Shown here: positions 26,852 through 35,783 of the stretch, one piece after another
Numbering within the stretch: position 1 is the first letter of the stretch
Layout: each line of letters begins with the position of its first letter
From: Mycolicibacterium moriokaense
GTDB lineage: Bacteria; Actinomycetota; Actinomycetes; Mycobacteriales; Mycobacteriaceae
NCBI RefSeq assembly: GCF_010726085.1
Contig: NZ_AP022560.1
Span: 992,001 to 1,056,000, forward strand
Direction of reading: 5' to 3'
DNA: 64,000 nucleotides
Program-made: the position numbers and the translations under genes
The notes under the pieces: generated by a model
Told to the model about the DNA's origin: nothing
The model's input: only the letters and a program-made list of their open reading frames with translations
Database searches by the model: none

Positions 26852-27331
26852 CTAGTCCGGTTCGCCACGCGAAACGTTGGAACCGCCGGCGATCATGGTG
26901 CCTTGGCTTGTGGCGCAACGATTCCCGTAGCGGTCCTCGACGATCACCTCGATGAACTTGGTGCGTCGGCCCCCGCCGAGTGGCACCGCACGGAAGGTGA
27001 TCGGCGCCAGAGCGGGGCGATGATATTGAATGTGCAACGATCCGGTGGCCGGCAGCATGCCCTGCTGGCTCACGCGCAGCGTCATCGCCCCCATGACCTG
27101 GTCCGCGGCGGCGACGACGATGCCGCCGTTGACGGCTCCGTTCGGGTTCGGAGTCAGTGCTGGTCGATCCATGATGAACAGGGCCGATGCAGCCGTGAAC
27201 TCGACGCACCGTAGGCCGAGATCTCGGCAGAACGGTAACGAGTTGGCCCACGCCACCCAGTCGCCGGAATCGTGGTCCTCCGGGTACCACCACACGGCAT
27301 TGCCGGCGGCTGGCCCAGCGGTCGGCGTCAT
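26852..27331 (-). CDS. PaaI-like hotdog-fold thioesterase
   Basis: 159 residues. Hotdog-fold pattern: NPNGAVNGGIVVAAADQVMG (helix with the conserved NGG..AA.AD segment), then LHIQYHRPALAPI and EVIVEDRYGNRCATSQGTM. Hydrolyses acyl-CoA thioesters, often to free CoA during degradation of aromatic or branched acids. A GTG at 27355, one base into the operator copy at 27355-27369, could serve as a leaderless start and add eight residues. Divergent from the SDR at 27499. Confidence 0.8.
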   Translation of the reverse strand: MTPTAGPAAGNAVWWYPEDHDSGDWVAWANSLPFCRDLGLRCVEFTAASALFIMDRPALTPNPNGAVNGGIVVAAADQVMGAMTLRVSQQGMLPATGSLHIQYHRPALAPITFRAVPLGGGRRTKFIEVIVEDRYGNRCATSQGTMIAGGSNVSRGEPD

Positions 27332-27354
27332 GGCCTCGGAGTCTACCCCGGGCA

Positions 27355-27369
27355 CAAACGATCGTTATC
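27355..27369 (-). promoter_or_regulatory. Predicted operator, GATAACG motif copy 5
   Basis: Minus strand reads GATAACGATCGTTTG. It lies between the thioesterase (minus, 27331) and the mycofactocin-type SDR (plus, 27499) and could serve both. Confidence 0.55.
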
Positions 27370-27498
27370 GCGACTCCCGAGTCGATGTGGTCGTTGACAC
27401 ACGCACCCAGCATGGTTAATTATGAGATCAATTGCCTTAAAAAGAAGCCACGCGATGTGCTGCTGGCCATTGCCAACAAGGAAGTTAGGAGTGCTGCT

Positions 27499-28329
27499 AT
27501 GGGTTTGGCAGACGGGAAAGTCGCCTTCATCTCAGGTGTCGCACGGGGGCAGGGCCGCTCGCACGCGGTTCGGCTCGCCGAAGAGGGCGCCGACATTATC
27601 GGATTCGACATCTGCGCTGACGATCCGGCTGTCGAGTATCCGCTGGCCACTCAGGCGGATCTGGACGAAACCGCGGAGCTGATCGGCAAGTTCGGGCGCA
27701 AGGCGCTGCTGAGCGTCGCGGACGTGCGTGATTATGACGCCGTCAAGAAGGTCGTCGACGACGGCGTGGCGGAGTTGGGCCGCTTGGACATCGTGTTGGC
27801 CAACGCCGGCGTCATGGCCATCACCGGGCAGCACCGTCTCCAGCGCGCGGCCTGGGACGTCGGCATCGACGTGATGCTCAACGGTGTCTACAACACCGTC
27901 GAAGCGGCGATCCCGCATGTGCGCGCCGGCGGCAGGGGCGGGTCTATCGTCATCACCAGCTCGACCGCGGGACTCACGGGTGGACTGTCCGATGGGTCCC
28001 CGGGGATACAGGGCTACATTGCTGCCAAGCACGGTGTCGTGGGGCTCATGCGGGGCTGGGCCAATGTGCTTGCCAAGGAAGGGATCCGGGTCAATACCGT
28101 GCACCCGACGGGCGTCAACTCGCCGATGATCGCCAACGAGGCATTCGCGCGCTTCGTCCAGGAGTACCCCGAGATCGCGGGCATCCTGCAGAACCCCTTG
28201 CCGGTGCCCAACGGCCTGTTGGAGCCCGAGGACATCACGAACTCGATCATCCACCTGATCTCCGACGCCGGCCAGTACATCACCGGGACGACCTTCCGCG
28301 TCGACGCAGGGTTCTCCAGCAGAGCCTGA
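27499..28329 (+). CDS. Mycofactocin-coupled SDR family oxidoreductase
   Basis: 276-residue short-chain dehydrogenase. Cofactor motif GVARGQGRSHAVRLAEEGAD (about residues 13-32) with the ARGQGR form typical of the mycofactocin-coupled SDR subgroup; the catalytic Ser region is VITSSTAGLTGG and the Tyr-Lys motif is YIAAKHG. These enzymes hold a non-exchangeable nicotinamide and pass electrons to mycofactocin. ATG 27499 follows TTAGGAG; the frame is open from 27385. Starts a run of beta-oxidation genes; probably oxidises a hydroxyl of the substrate. Confidence 0.85.
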   Translation: MGLADGKVAFISGVARGQGRSHAVRLAEEGADIIGFDICADDPAVEYPLATQADLDETAELIGKFGRKALLSVADVRDYDAVKKVVDDGVAELGRLDIVLANAGVMAITGQHRLQRAAWDVGIDVMLNGVYNTVEAAIPHVRAGGRGGSIVITSSTAGLTGGLSDGSPGIQGYIAAKHGVVGLMRGWANVLAKEGIRVNTVHPTGVNSPMIANEAFARFVQEYPEIAGILQNPLPVPNGLLEPEDITNSIIHLISDAGQYITGTTFRVDAGFSSRA

Positions 28330-28416
28330 CCGAGCCAGTTGTCGGAGGCCGGCGCCCAGCTGGTGTCGGGCCGGCCTCTGGCCGTGGACTTATCGTATGG
28401 AAAGGCAACAACAGTC

Positions 28417-29184
28417 ATGAAACTCGACGGCTCATCGGCAGTGGTGACGGGCGGGGCGTCGGGCCTCGGCCTGGCCACCGTGCGACGCCTGCTCAAGGAA
28501 GGTCCCGCGGCGGTGGTGATCGCAGACCTGCCCACCTCCGCGGGCGCTGCGGTGGCTGCTGAGCTCGGCGAACGAGCATTCTTCGTTCCCGCCGACGTGC
28601 GTAGTGCCGACGACCTGTCGGCGGTATTCGATGCAGCAGAGGCCCAGGGCCCACTGCGCGCGGTGGTGCACTGCGCCGGTCGGGGCGGGCCAGTGCGGGT
28701 GGTGGACAAGAAGGGTGAGCCGGGCTCGCTGGAGCTCTACACCGAGATCGTCACCATCAACCTGATCGGCTCGTTCAACGTGCTGCGGCTTGCCGCGGCC
28801 CGGATGGCGGGCAATGAACCGGTGGACGGGGACCGTGGCGTCGTCATTCTGACCGCATCGGTGGCGGCGTTCGAGGGCCAGATCGGCCAGATCCCCTACG
28901 CCTCGTCGAAGGCGGGCATCGTGGGAATGACGATCGTGGCGGCGCGGGACTTGGCCAGCCGGCAGATACGGGTCAACACGATTGCACCCGGGACGTTCGA
29001 CACCCCGCTGTTGGCCCGACTCTCCGACGATGTGCGGGCCTCGTTGGCGGCTACGGTGCCGCATCCGAGCCGACTCGGCGATCCCGACGAGTATGCGCAG
29101 CTGGCACAGGCCATCATCGACAACGGCATGCTCAACGGCGAGACGATCCGGCTCGACGGAGCCATCAGGATGGCCCCCCGGTGA
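28417..29184 (+). CDS. SDR family oxidoreductase (3-hydroxyacyl-CoA dehydrogenase type 2-like)
   Basis: 255 residues. Rossmann motif [18 protein letters not shown], catalytic Ser in [24 protein letters not shown] with Tyr-Lys in YASSK, and a C-terminal [15 protein letters not shown]. The long insertion after [16 protein letters not shown] and the [10 protein letters not shown] form match type-II 3-hydroxyacyl-CoA dehydrogenases (HSD10-like), which would oxidise the 3-hydroxyacyl-CoA made by the crotonases downstream. The start at 28417 fits the family; its ribosome site (AAAGG) is 16 bases away. GTGA overlap with the next gene. Confidence 0.85.
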   Translation: MKLDGSSAVVTGGASGLGLATVRRLLKEGPAAVVIADLPTSAGAAVAAELGERAFFVPADVRSADDLSAVFDAAEAQGPLRAVVHCAGRGGPVRVVDKKGEPGSLELYTEIVTINLIGSFNVLRLAAARMAGNEPVDGDRGVVILTASVAAFEGQIGQIPYASSKAGIVGMTIVAARDLASRQIRVNTIAPGTFDTPLLARLSDDVRASLAATVPHPSRLGDPDEYAQLAQAIIDNGMLNGETIRLDGAIRMAPR

Positions 29185-29981
29185 CGACCGTGACCGGTAG
29201 CGAGGTGACCGCGGGCGTCCAGGTGGACATCGACAGTCACATCGCGGTCATTGCGATCAACCGGCCAGCGGTGCGCAACGCGATCGACTTCGACACCGCG
29301 ACCGCCATCGCAACCGCGCTTGACGACGTCGAGGCGGCCGTCGACGTCCGGGCGATCATCATCACCGGGCGCGGGGGACACTTCAGCGCCGGCATGGATC
29401 TCAAGGCGTATTCGTCGGGCGGTCGACGACCGATCACCAAGACCCGAGGCGCGTTCGGGATCGTCGAGCGGCCGCCGGCCAAGCCCCTGATTGCCGCAGT
29501 CGAGGGTGCGGCGCTGGGTGGCGGGCTGGAGATCGCGCTGGCCGCCGACCTGATCGTCGCGGCTCAAGGTTCCCGGCTGGGGCTGCCCGAGGTCGCCCGC
29601 GGCCTGGTCGCCACGGCCGGCGGTGTGATCCGGCTCCCGAACCGGATACCGCGCGCACTGGCGTTGGAGATGATTCTCACCGGCACCCCGATCAGCGCCG
29701 AACGAGCCTACGAAGTCGGCCTGGTTAACCGCATCGTTCCGGCCGGGCAGACGCTCGACGAAGCCCGCGTGATCGCCGCGGCGATTGCGGCGAACGCGCC
29801 GATGGCGGTGCGCGCCGCCAAGGCCGTCGCGACCCGCTCACCGAACTGGCGTGACGACGACACCCGCGAGGCTTTCGCCCTGCAACGCTCCTACACCGAC
29901 CCCGTCCGCGAATCCGCCGACGCTGCCGAAGGCGCCAAGGCATTCGTCGAGAAGCGCCCACCGGTGTGGCGCGATGCCTGA
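29181..29981 (+). CDS. Enoyl-CoA hydratase/isomerase (crotonase)
   Basis: 266 residues. Oxyanion hole segments GHFSAGMDLKAY and VEGAALGGGLEIALAADLI, with the catalytic-Glu-type motif LGLPEVARGLVATAGG. Probably hydrates an enoyl-CoA made by the FadE pair downstream in the same cluster. The GTG start overlaps the SDR stop (GTGA). Confidence 0.87.
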   Translation: MTTVTGSEVTAGVQVDIDSHIAVIAINRPAVRNAIDFDTATAIATALDDVEAAVDVRAIIITGRGGHFSAGMDLKAYSSGGRRPITKTRGAFGIVERPPAKPLIAAVEGAALGGGLEIALAADLIVAAQGSRLGLPEVARGLVATAGGVIRLPNRIPRALALEMILTGTPISAERAYEVGLVNRIVPAGQTLDEARVIAAAIAANAPMAVRAAKAVATRSPNWRDDDTREAFALQRSYTDPVRESADAAEGAKAFVEKRPPVWRDA

Positions 29982-30028
29982 AGCCTGAATACGTTGGCCT
30001 ACACTAACTTTCGCGTAAGGAGAGCAAG

Positions 30029-30082
30029 ATGCGCATCGTGCGCGGGGTAGATTTCGGTATCAGTGGTTGGGGCCGGCCGTGA
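30029..30082 (+). CDS. 17-codon leader ORF coupled to the next crotonase gene
   Basis: ATG at 30029 with AAGGAG six bases upstream, encoding MRIVRGVDFGISGWGRP, then TGA at 30080-30082. The stop overlaps the GTG start of the next gene (GTGA), and that gene has no ribosome site of its own. A TACACT -10-like hexamer is at 30000-30005. Same architecture as the leader ORF before the mce operon, though the sequences are unrelated. Confidence 0.45.
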   Translation: MRIVRGVDFGISGWGRP

Positions 30083-30891
30083 CCGCGAGGGCGACGCCGC
30101 GAGAGCGCGGTGTCCACACCGGTGACGTTGCTGTCGAGGTTCTGGCCAACCATGTCGCGGTCATCGAAATCCGGCGGCCGCCGAACAACTTCTTCGACGC
30201 ACCGCTCATAGAAGAGATCACCGAAGTCCTCGACGAGTTGCAGGTTAAGGACGCGGCCAGGGCGGTCGTCCTGGCCGCGCAGGGCAAACATTTCTGTGCC
30301 GGAGCGGATTTCGCGGGCACCAGCGGGGCTGCCGAGGTATCGCCCGACGAGGGGGCGCGAGCGCTCTACGCGGCAGCGGCGCGGATCTTCCGCGCCGAAC
30401 TGCCGGTGGTGGCGGCGTTGCAGGGCGCCGCCATCGGCGGCGGCCTGGGGCTGGCACTGGCCGCTGATTTCCGGGTTGCAAGTCCGGAGTCGCGGTTCAG
30501 TGCGAATTTCTCGCGACTGGGGTTCCATCACGGCTTCGGGTTGACGGTGACACTGCCGCGGGCGGTTGGAGCCCAGCATGCCGCTGACTTGCTGCTCACC
30601 GGCCGCCGGATCGGCGGCGAGGAGGCGTACCGCCTCGGTTTGGTCGACCGGCTGGTCGAGACGTCGGAGATTCGTTCAGCGGCAGTCGAATTCGCGCGCG
30701 AACTCGCGACCGCCGCGCCGCTGGCCGTGCGAAGCATCCGCAAGACGCTGCGCGCCGGGTTGGCCGACGAGGTGGCCAAAGCCACCGAGCACGAGCGGTC
30801 CGAGCAGGCCTGGCTGCGCACCACCGAGGACTTCGCCGAAGGTGTCCAGGCCTCCGCGGAGCGCCGCGACCCGCTCTTCACCGGACGATGA
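30079..30891 (+). CDS. Enoyl-CoA hydratase/isomerase (crotonase), atypical active site
   Basis: 270 residues from GTG 30079. Oxyanion segments KHFCAGADFAGT and LQGAAIGGGLGLALAADF are intact, but the second catalytic position reads SRLGFHHGFGLTVTLP with His where hydratases have Glu, so it may be an isomerase, a hydrolase or another crotonase. Translation is probably coupled to the leader ORF. ATGA overlap with the FadE gene that follows. Confidence 0.85.
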   Translation: MTARATPRERGVHTGDVAVEVLANHVAVIEIRRPPNNFFDAPLIEEITEVLDELQVKDAARAVVLAAQGKHFCAGADFAGTSGAAEVSPDEGARALYAAAARIFRAELPVVAALQGAAIGGGLGLALAADFRVASPESRFSANFSRLGFHHGFGLTVTLPRAVGAQHAADLLLTGRRIGGEEAYRLGLVDRLVETSEIRSAAVEFARELATAAPLAVRSIRKTLRAGLADEVAKATEHERSEQAWLRTTEDFAEGVQASAERRDPLFTGR

Positions 30892-32036
30892 GCGCGGTCG
30901 ATGCCGGACCTGACCGGCGCCAGGACAACGGTTCCGACAATCAAGAAAAGCTGCTCGGACTGCGTCGGCAAGTACGTGAGCTGACCGGGCAGTGGCTCGC
31001 CGAGGGCCGTTACCGGCCACGTAGCGACTGCTGGCTTCGCTCCTTCGATCTCGAGTTCTCCCGCGAGCTCGCCGCACGCGGGCTGATCGGGCTGACGTGG
31101 CCGAAGGAGTTCGGCGGCTCGGAACTCGATGCGAGGTCACGCCTCGTGGTCACCGAAGAACTGCTGCGAGCTGGGGCTCCCGTTGGTGCGCACTGGATCG
31201 GTGACCGCCAGATCGGGCCGGCGATCCTGCGACACGGCAATCCCCAACTCCAGCAGGAGATACTTCCCGGCATCACCAGCGCCGAGTTCGTGTTCTGTCT
31301 TGGCATGAGCGAGCCGGAGGCCGGCTCCGATCTGGCCGCCGTGCGGACGGTGGCCAAGAGGACCGACGGCGGCTGGGTCGTCAACGGCCGTAAGACCTGG
31401 ACCAGTCAGGCCCATCGCGCCACGCACGCCTACCTGTTGGCGCGCACCGATGCCAGCGGGCGCAAGCACGAGGGGCTGTCCGAGTTCATCGTCGACATGC
31501 ACCATCCCGGCGTCGAGGTGTCGCCCATCATCGACCTGTCGGGCGAACACCACTTCAACGAGGTCACGTTCGCCGACGTTTTCGTGCCCGAGCATTGGCT
31601 GATCGGTGTCGAAGGCGACGGCTGGCGCCAGGTGGTCGACCAGCTGTCGTTCGAACGCGGTGGACCGGAACGTGTGCTGAGCACCTATCCACTGCTGGTC
31701 GAGACGATCGAGCAGTTGCGGACCGCCGACGATCATCGCTTCGACGAAGAACTGGGTTCGCTGGTTGCGCGGTTGTCAGTTCTGCGGCGACGGTGCTGGG
31801 GGATCGCCGAGGCGCTCGACGCGGGCCAGGCCCCGGTTGTCGAAGCGGCGAGCCTGAAGTACTCGGGTACCGAGTTCGAAATCGACGTCATCGAGTTCGC
31901 CCGTCGAGTCGGGCTTCCCACCGCACACGACGACGGCCTGGTACAGGCGCTGCTGGCCTCGCCGGGATTCACCATCCGCGGGGGATCCTCCGACGTCCTG
32001 TTGTCTATCATCGCCAAGAGCGAGGCGCGCAAATGA
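30888..32036 (+). CDS. Acyl-CoA dehydrogenase (FadE), large subunit of a pair
   Basis: 382 residues: LTWPKEFGGSELDARSRLVV, GMSEPEAGSDLAAVRTVA, VNGRKTWTSQAHRATHAYLL and a C-terminal RGGSSDVLLSIIAKS in place of GTNEIQR. ATGA overlap on both sides. Together with the next, shorter FadE it resembles the heteromeric FadE26/27 or FadE28/29-type pairs of sterol side-chain oxidation; which acyl-CoA is used is not shown. Confidence 0.9.
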   Translation: MSAVDAGPDRRQDNGSDNQEKLLGLRRQVRELTGQWLAEGRYRPRSDCWLRSFDLEFSRELAARGLIGLTWPKEFGGSELDARSRLVVTEELLRAGAPVGAHWIGDRQIGPAILRHGNPQLQQEILPGITSAEFVFCLGMSEPEAGSDLAAVRTVAKRTDGGWVVNGRKTWTSQAHRATHAYLLARTDASGRKHEGLSEFIVDMHHPGVEVSPIIDLSGEHHFNEVTFADVFVPEHWLIGVEGDGWRQVVDQLSFERGGPERVLSTYPLLVETIEQLRTADDHRFDEELGSLVARLSVLRRRCWGIAEALDAGQAPVVEAASLKYSGTEFEIDVIEFARRVGLPTAHDDGLVQALLASPGFTIRGGSSDVLLSIIAKSEARK

Positions 32037-33046
32037 GTGAATTCGCCGGCGAACTCGTCGGTTTGATCCAGAATCTGGCCAAGGACGCCGGCGAGACCAC
32101 AGAGAGCGCCGCGGACGAAATCTCGCCCCAGTGGTCGCAGGTGCAGGAGCTTGGCCTCGTGGGCATCGGCATCCCCGAAGACCTCGGCGGTTCGGGCGGC
32201 GAACTCGGTGACCTGGTGGTTGTCGTGCGCGAGCTGGCCGCCCACGCGATCAGGACTCCCATCGTCGAGGCCGCTGTCGCGGCGTTCGCCGCCGGTGTGC
32301 CGGAGCCGGGGTCCTTCGGTTCGGTGGTGGTCGATCGCACGGTGGCCTCGCCGGGGGGGACCGTCACGGCCGACCTGTACGGGGTGCCGTTCGCGACCCA
32401 CGCCGGCGAGCTTGTCATCGTCGGTGACCTGGGCCTGGCAGTCGTGTCGCTCTCGGCCGCGGGGGTAGACGTCGAACCCGCCATCGATATCGCCGGCGCC
32501 CCGGCCGGGAACGTGCGCCTCCAGCGCGCCGCCGCTCGCCCGGCGCGCCAGGGCTCCGAACCCGCGGCTGTGGTCGACCGTCTGGGGCTGCTACGTTCGG
32601 CAGCTCTGCTCGGAAGCGCTTCGCGCGCATACGAGTTGACACGCCAGTACGTCCAGGAGCGTGAGCAGTTCGGTGCACCGCTGCTGAAGATCCCCGCCGT
32701 CGCGACGGCGTTGGCGCAGATGGCCGTACACATTGGCGGTCTTCGCTCGGCGGTGGATCGCGCGATCTCACTGTGCGCTGACGGGGGAGTGAGCCCGACG
32801 CGACGGTTCAGTGCAGTAGCCAGCGCCCGGATCGTGGGCGCGCAGGCGGCCACGCTGGTGGCCCGCTCGGCACACCAATTGCACGGTGCGGTCGGGGTCA
32901 CCCAGGAGTACGGGTTGCACCGATACTCGCGCTCGCTGTGGGCGTGGCGCGACGCCGACGAGCCTGAGCGGGCCTGGTCGAATCGGCTCGGAGCCGCTGC
33001 GCGCTCGCTCGGCGAGGCGGAATTGTGGGACACGCTCACGGCCTGA
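32033..33046 (+). CDS. Acyl-CoA dehydrogenase (FadE), small subunit of a pair
   Basis: 337 residues from ATG 32033 (overlaps previous stop). N-terminal LVGIGIPEDLGGSGGELGDL is intact, the middle domain is shortened, and the C-terminal half has LTRQYVQEREQFGAPLLK and HQLHGAVGVTQEYGLHRYSR, the FadE29-like form in which the catalytic Glu-containing end is replaced. Expected to work only with the upstream subunit (inference). Confidence 0.87.
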   Translation: MSEFAGELVGLIQNLAKDAGETTESAADEISPQWSQVQELGLVGIGIPEDLGGSGGELGDLVVVVRELAAHAIRTPIVEAAVAAFAAGVPEPGSFGSVVVDRTVASPGGTVTADLYGVPFATHAGELVIVGDLGLAVVSLSAAGVDVEPAIDIAGAPAGNVRLQRAAARPARQGSEPAAVVDRLGLLRSAALLGSASRAYELTRQYVQEREQFGAPLLKIPAVATALAQMAVHIGGLRSAVDRAISLCADGGVSPTRRFSAVASARIVGAQAATLVARSAHQLHGAVGVTQEYGLHRYSRSLWAWRDADEPERAWSNRLGAAARSLGEAELWDTLTA

Positions 33047-33090
33047 GAGGGCTGTGCTCGGTGTTGCCGACGAAGATTCGACATCGGGCA

Positions 33091-33136
33091 TTGCGTCCGT
33101 GACACCCAGTTGCCTATATTGAGACATATTGAATCA
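33091..33136 (+). promoter_or_regulatory. Predicted promoter with TGAGACG-type operator (BVMO)
   Basis: TTGCGT (33091-33096), 18 bases, TATATT (33115-33120) form a plausible promoter. The 17-bp TGAGACA-TAT-TGAATCA at 33120-33136 begins at the end of the -10, so a bound repressor would block initiation. ATATTGA is also directly repeated with a 10-base period (33116-33122, 33126-33132). Confidence 0.5.
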
Positions 33137-33178
33137 AAAATACGAGTCGATGCCGACTCTGGCTCTAAAGGTGGAATC

Positions 33179-35104
33179 ATGGCCGCTACGTCATATCCGA
33201 CGCCGTCACCCGCACCCCAGGATTGGGTCGAGTCGTTGCGCGACGCACTGGCCGATGCCAACATTCCCACCTTGCTCATGGTGTTGCGGCACCTGACCGG
33301 GGACCCGCGCTGGACCGCCGACCCGTATCGGCCCCACAAGGGCAAGCCTTTGGACGACAACGATTCCGGTGGGCTTCCCGTCGAGCAGCAAGAGGAAGTC
33401 CGGGCCGCGGCCCTCGATGCCGTCGTCGCGTTCCGCGAGGGGCGTCTGCACCCGGTTACCCCGGGCCCCGACGAGGTCGTGGAGATGCTCACCGCGGCCA
33501 TGGTGGAGGAGATCCCCGCCGAGTACGGTGAACTGCTCTCGGAGGAGATGGGTTTCATCTCCCGCGAGGTCGAGGTGCCGGCGGAACTGATTCCCGAGGG
33601 ATTCCACGTCGTCATCATCGGTGCGGGGCTGTCGGGACTGGCCATGGGAATCCAACTGGGCCGCGCCGGAATCAACTACACCATCGTGGAGAAGGACGAC
33701 GACATCGGCGGCACCTGGCTGGAGAACGTGTATCCAGGCTGCGGTGTCGACACGCCGGGACACCTCTACGCGTTCTCGTTCGCGCCGAACGCCGAAATCT
33801 CGCGGTATTTTGCACCCCGGGCCGAGGTGGAGGATTACCTGCAGCGGTTGACGTCGGATTTCGAGCTGCGGCCGAATATTCGGTTCAACACCGAGGTGAC
33901 CGAAGCCCGGTTCGACGTCGCCGAGGGTCGCTGGCGGGTCGAGACCCGGTCCCAGGGCCGGCCGGAGACCCTGACAGCGGACGTCGTCATCAGTGCCGTG
34001 GGCATGGTGAACCGGCCGCAGGTGCCCGCGCTGCCGGGTCTGGACGAATTCCCCGGACCGGTGTTGCACACCGCGGCCTGGGATCCGTCGGTTGACTTGG
34101 CCGGTAAGCGGGTCGCGGTCATCGGAACTGGTGCAAGCGCAATGCAATTGGTTCCCGCGATCGTCTCTGAAACCGAACACGTCACGATCTTCCAGCGTTC
34201 TAAGCAGTGGGCCGTTCCGCACCCGAACTACCATCGCGACGTCAAGTCATCGGTGCAACTCCTGATGCGGGAGGTGCCGTTCTACCTGCAGTGGTACCGG
34301 CTGCGTGCGTTCTGGAACTTCAGCGACCGGCTGCACTCGGCCCTGCAGATCGATCCAAGCTGGCCGCATCCCGAGCGGTCGGTCAACGAGATCAACGAGC
34401 GGCACCGGCGGTTCTTGACGAAATACATCAAAGAGCAGCTCGGCGATCGCACCGATCTCGTCGATGCTTGCGTGCCCGACTACCCGCCCTACGGCAAACG
34501 GCCGCTGATCGACAACAAATGGTACAAGACCATGCTGCGTGACGACGTCTCGCTGGTCACCGACGCGGTGGACCACCTCGACGGCAACCGCTTGGTGACC
34601 ACTTCGGGCAAGTCCGTAGAGGCCGACGTGGTCGCCTTGGCGACCGGGTTCAAGGTGCTGCAGTTCCTGTGGCCGATGGAGATCATCGGATCATCGGGTA
34701 ACACACTGCGCGAGCAATGGGGCGTCCACGACGCTCGCGCCTACCTCGGCGTGACCGTCCCAGACTTTCCGAACTTTTTTATCCTCAACGGCCCCAACAC
34801 CAATGCCGGTCATGGTGGCAGCGCCATCCACTCGACGGAATTCCAGGTTCGCTACGTCATGCAGGCGCTGCGGAGTCTGTTCGAGTCGGGGTCGACGGCC
34901 ATCGACGTGGATCGGGACACCTTCCTCCGGTACAACCAGGAGCTGGATGAGGCGCTGTCCCAGAGCATCTGGTCGCATCCGGGTATGACCACCTACTACC
35001 GCAACGAGTTCGGCCGTATCGTGGTGAGCAGCCCGTGGAAGTATGTGGACTACTGGGAGCGCACCCGGGAGTTCGATCCCAGCCAGTATCACCAGGTGGG
35101 ATAG
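33179..35104 (+). CDS. Baeyer-Villiger-type flavin monooxygenase
   Basis: 641 residues from ATG 33179 (AAAGGTGG upstream). FAD-binding GAGLSGLAMGIQLGRAG begins near residue 147 and the BVMO fingerprint FPGPVLHTAAWD (FxGxxxHxxxW-D form) near residue 290; the second Rossmann motif is GTGASAMQLVPAIV. It inserts oxygen next to a ketone to form an ester or lactone, typical for terpenoid or sterol rings. About 140 residues precede the FAD motif, an N-terminal extension known in a subset of mycobacterial and rhodococcal BVMOs. Single-gene unit ending at a hairpin. Confidence 0.88.
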   Translation: MAATSYPTPSPAPQDWVESLRDALADANIPTLLMVLRHLTGDPRWTADPYRPHKGKPLDDNDSGGLPVEQQEEVRAAALDAVVAFREGRLHPVTPGPDEVVEMLTAAMVEEIPAEYGELLSEEMGFISREVEVPAELIPEGFHVVIIGAGLSGLAMGIQLGRAGINYTIVEKDDDIGGTWLENVYPGCGVDTPGHLYAFSFAPNAEISRYFAPRAEVEDYLQRLTSDFELRPNIRFNTEVTEARFDVAEGRWRVETRSQGRPETLTADVVISAVGMVNRPQVPALPGLDEFPGPVLHTAAWDPSVDLAGKRVAVIGTGASAMQLVPAIVSETEHVTIFQRSKQWAVPHPNYHRDVKSSVQLLMREVPFYLQWYRLRAFWNFSDRLHSALQIDPSWPHPERSVNEINERHRRFLTKYIKEQLGDRTDLVDACVPDYPPYGKRPLIDNKWYKTMLRDDVSLVTDAVDHLDGNRLVTTSGKSVEADVVALATGFKVLQFLWPMEIIGSSGNTLREQWGVHDARAYLGVTVPDFPNFFILNGPNTNAGHGGSAIHSTEFQVRYVMQALRSLFESGSTAIDVDRDTFLRYNQELDEALSQSIWSHPGMTTYYRNEFGRIVVSSPWKYVDYWERTREFDPSQYHQVG

Positions 35105-35131
35105 CCGGTAGAGGCCTCGGAAGCCACCGGC
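35104..35131. terminator. Hairpin between convergent BVMO and TetR genes
   Basis: GCCGGT (35104-35109) pairs with ACCGGC (35126-35131), then after a small bulge GGC (35113-35115) with GCC (35123-35125), leaving a 7-base loop. It sits directly after the BVMO stop. Confidence 0.4.
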
Positions 35132-35155
35132 TGAGCGGGGGCCCGGCGCGTCACG

Positions 35156-35761
35156 TCAGCTGCCGCCGGCCCACCGGCCGGCAGCGAACGTGATGTCGAC
35201 GATGTCGCGTAGCTGAGCGCGGACCGCGGCGTTGTCCAGTACCCCGACGCCCCATTGCTGAAGCGAGCCGACCAGGCCGGCGGTCATCGCCCGGGCGAGT
35301 CGGCGCGGCTCGGCGGACGGCGCGAGGTCGCCGGCATCGCGCGCCGCGCGGAAACAGGCGACGAACTCGCGAGTCGGGTTCGTCGTCATTGCGTGCAGGC
35401 CGTCGTTCCAGTCGCGGATGAGCGCCCGATGCACCGCGACGTCGGTTACCAGCGTCGCCACGATGGAATCGATGATGCCGCGGACCCGCGGATAGGGATC
35501 GGCCGGCAGTTCACCGAAATCGATGGTGGCCACCGCCGAGTCGGCCAACGCTGCCCAAATGGCGTCGCGGTTTCCGATGAGGTTGGTGATGGTCGGAATC
35601 GACACCTCGGCGCGGTCGGCCAATTCGGGCAGCGTGAAGGTACGTTCCGGTCGTTCCCGCAGCAGAGCGCGTGCGGACTCCAGGATCCGTTCCCGCCGAG
35701 ACTGCTTGCCCCGCTCGCGCAGACTCCCGGCGGCGATCGGCACTTCGGTTCGAGCTTCCAC
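35156..35761 (-). CDS. TetR family regulator of the divergent FadE/ADH/P450 operon
   Basis: 201 residues from GTG 35761 (GAGG about 10 bases upstream; the frame is open to 35938 but only into the neighbour). HTH: RRERILESARALLRERPERT and DRAEVSIPTITNLIGNRDAI, the turn region being NLIGN instead of the usual YRHF. The ligand domain ends GLVGSLQQWGVGVLDN. It is transcribed away from the FadE operon at 35856 with a strong palindrome between them, so control of that operon and of itself is likely. Confidence 0.87.
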   Translation of the reverse strand: MEARTEVPIAAGSLRERGKQSRRERILESARALLRERPERTFTLPELADRAEVSIPTITNLIGNRDAIWAALADSAVATIDFGELPADPYPRVRGIIDSIVATLVTDVAVHRALIRDWNDGLHAMTTNPTREFVACFRAARDAGDLAPSAEPRRLARAMTAGLVGSLQQWGVGVLDNAAVRAQLRDIVDITFAAGRWAGGS

Positions 35762-35783
35762 AATCCCAACCTCACTAATTTTG

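Noticed and set aside
32008..33675. 555-codon minus-strand ORF across the FadE small subunit and BVMO start
   Set aside because: Ser/Thr/Arg-rich, spans the boundary of two real plus-strand genes and has no motif.
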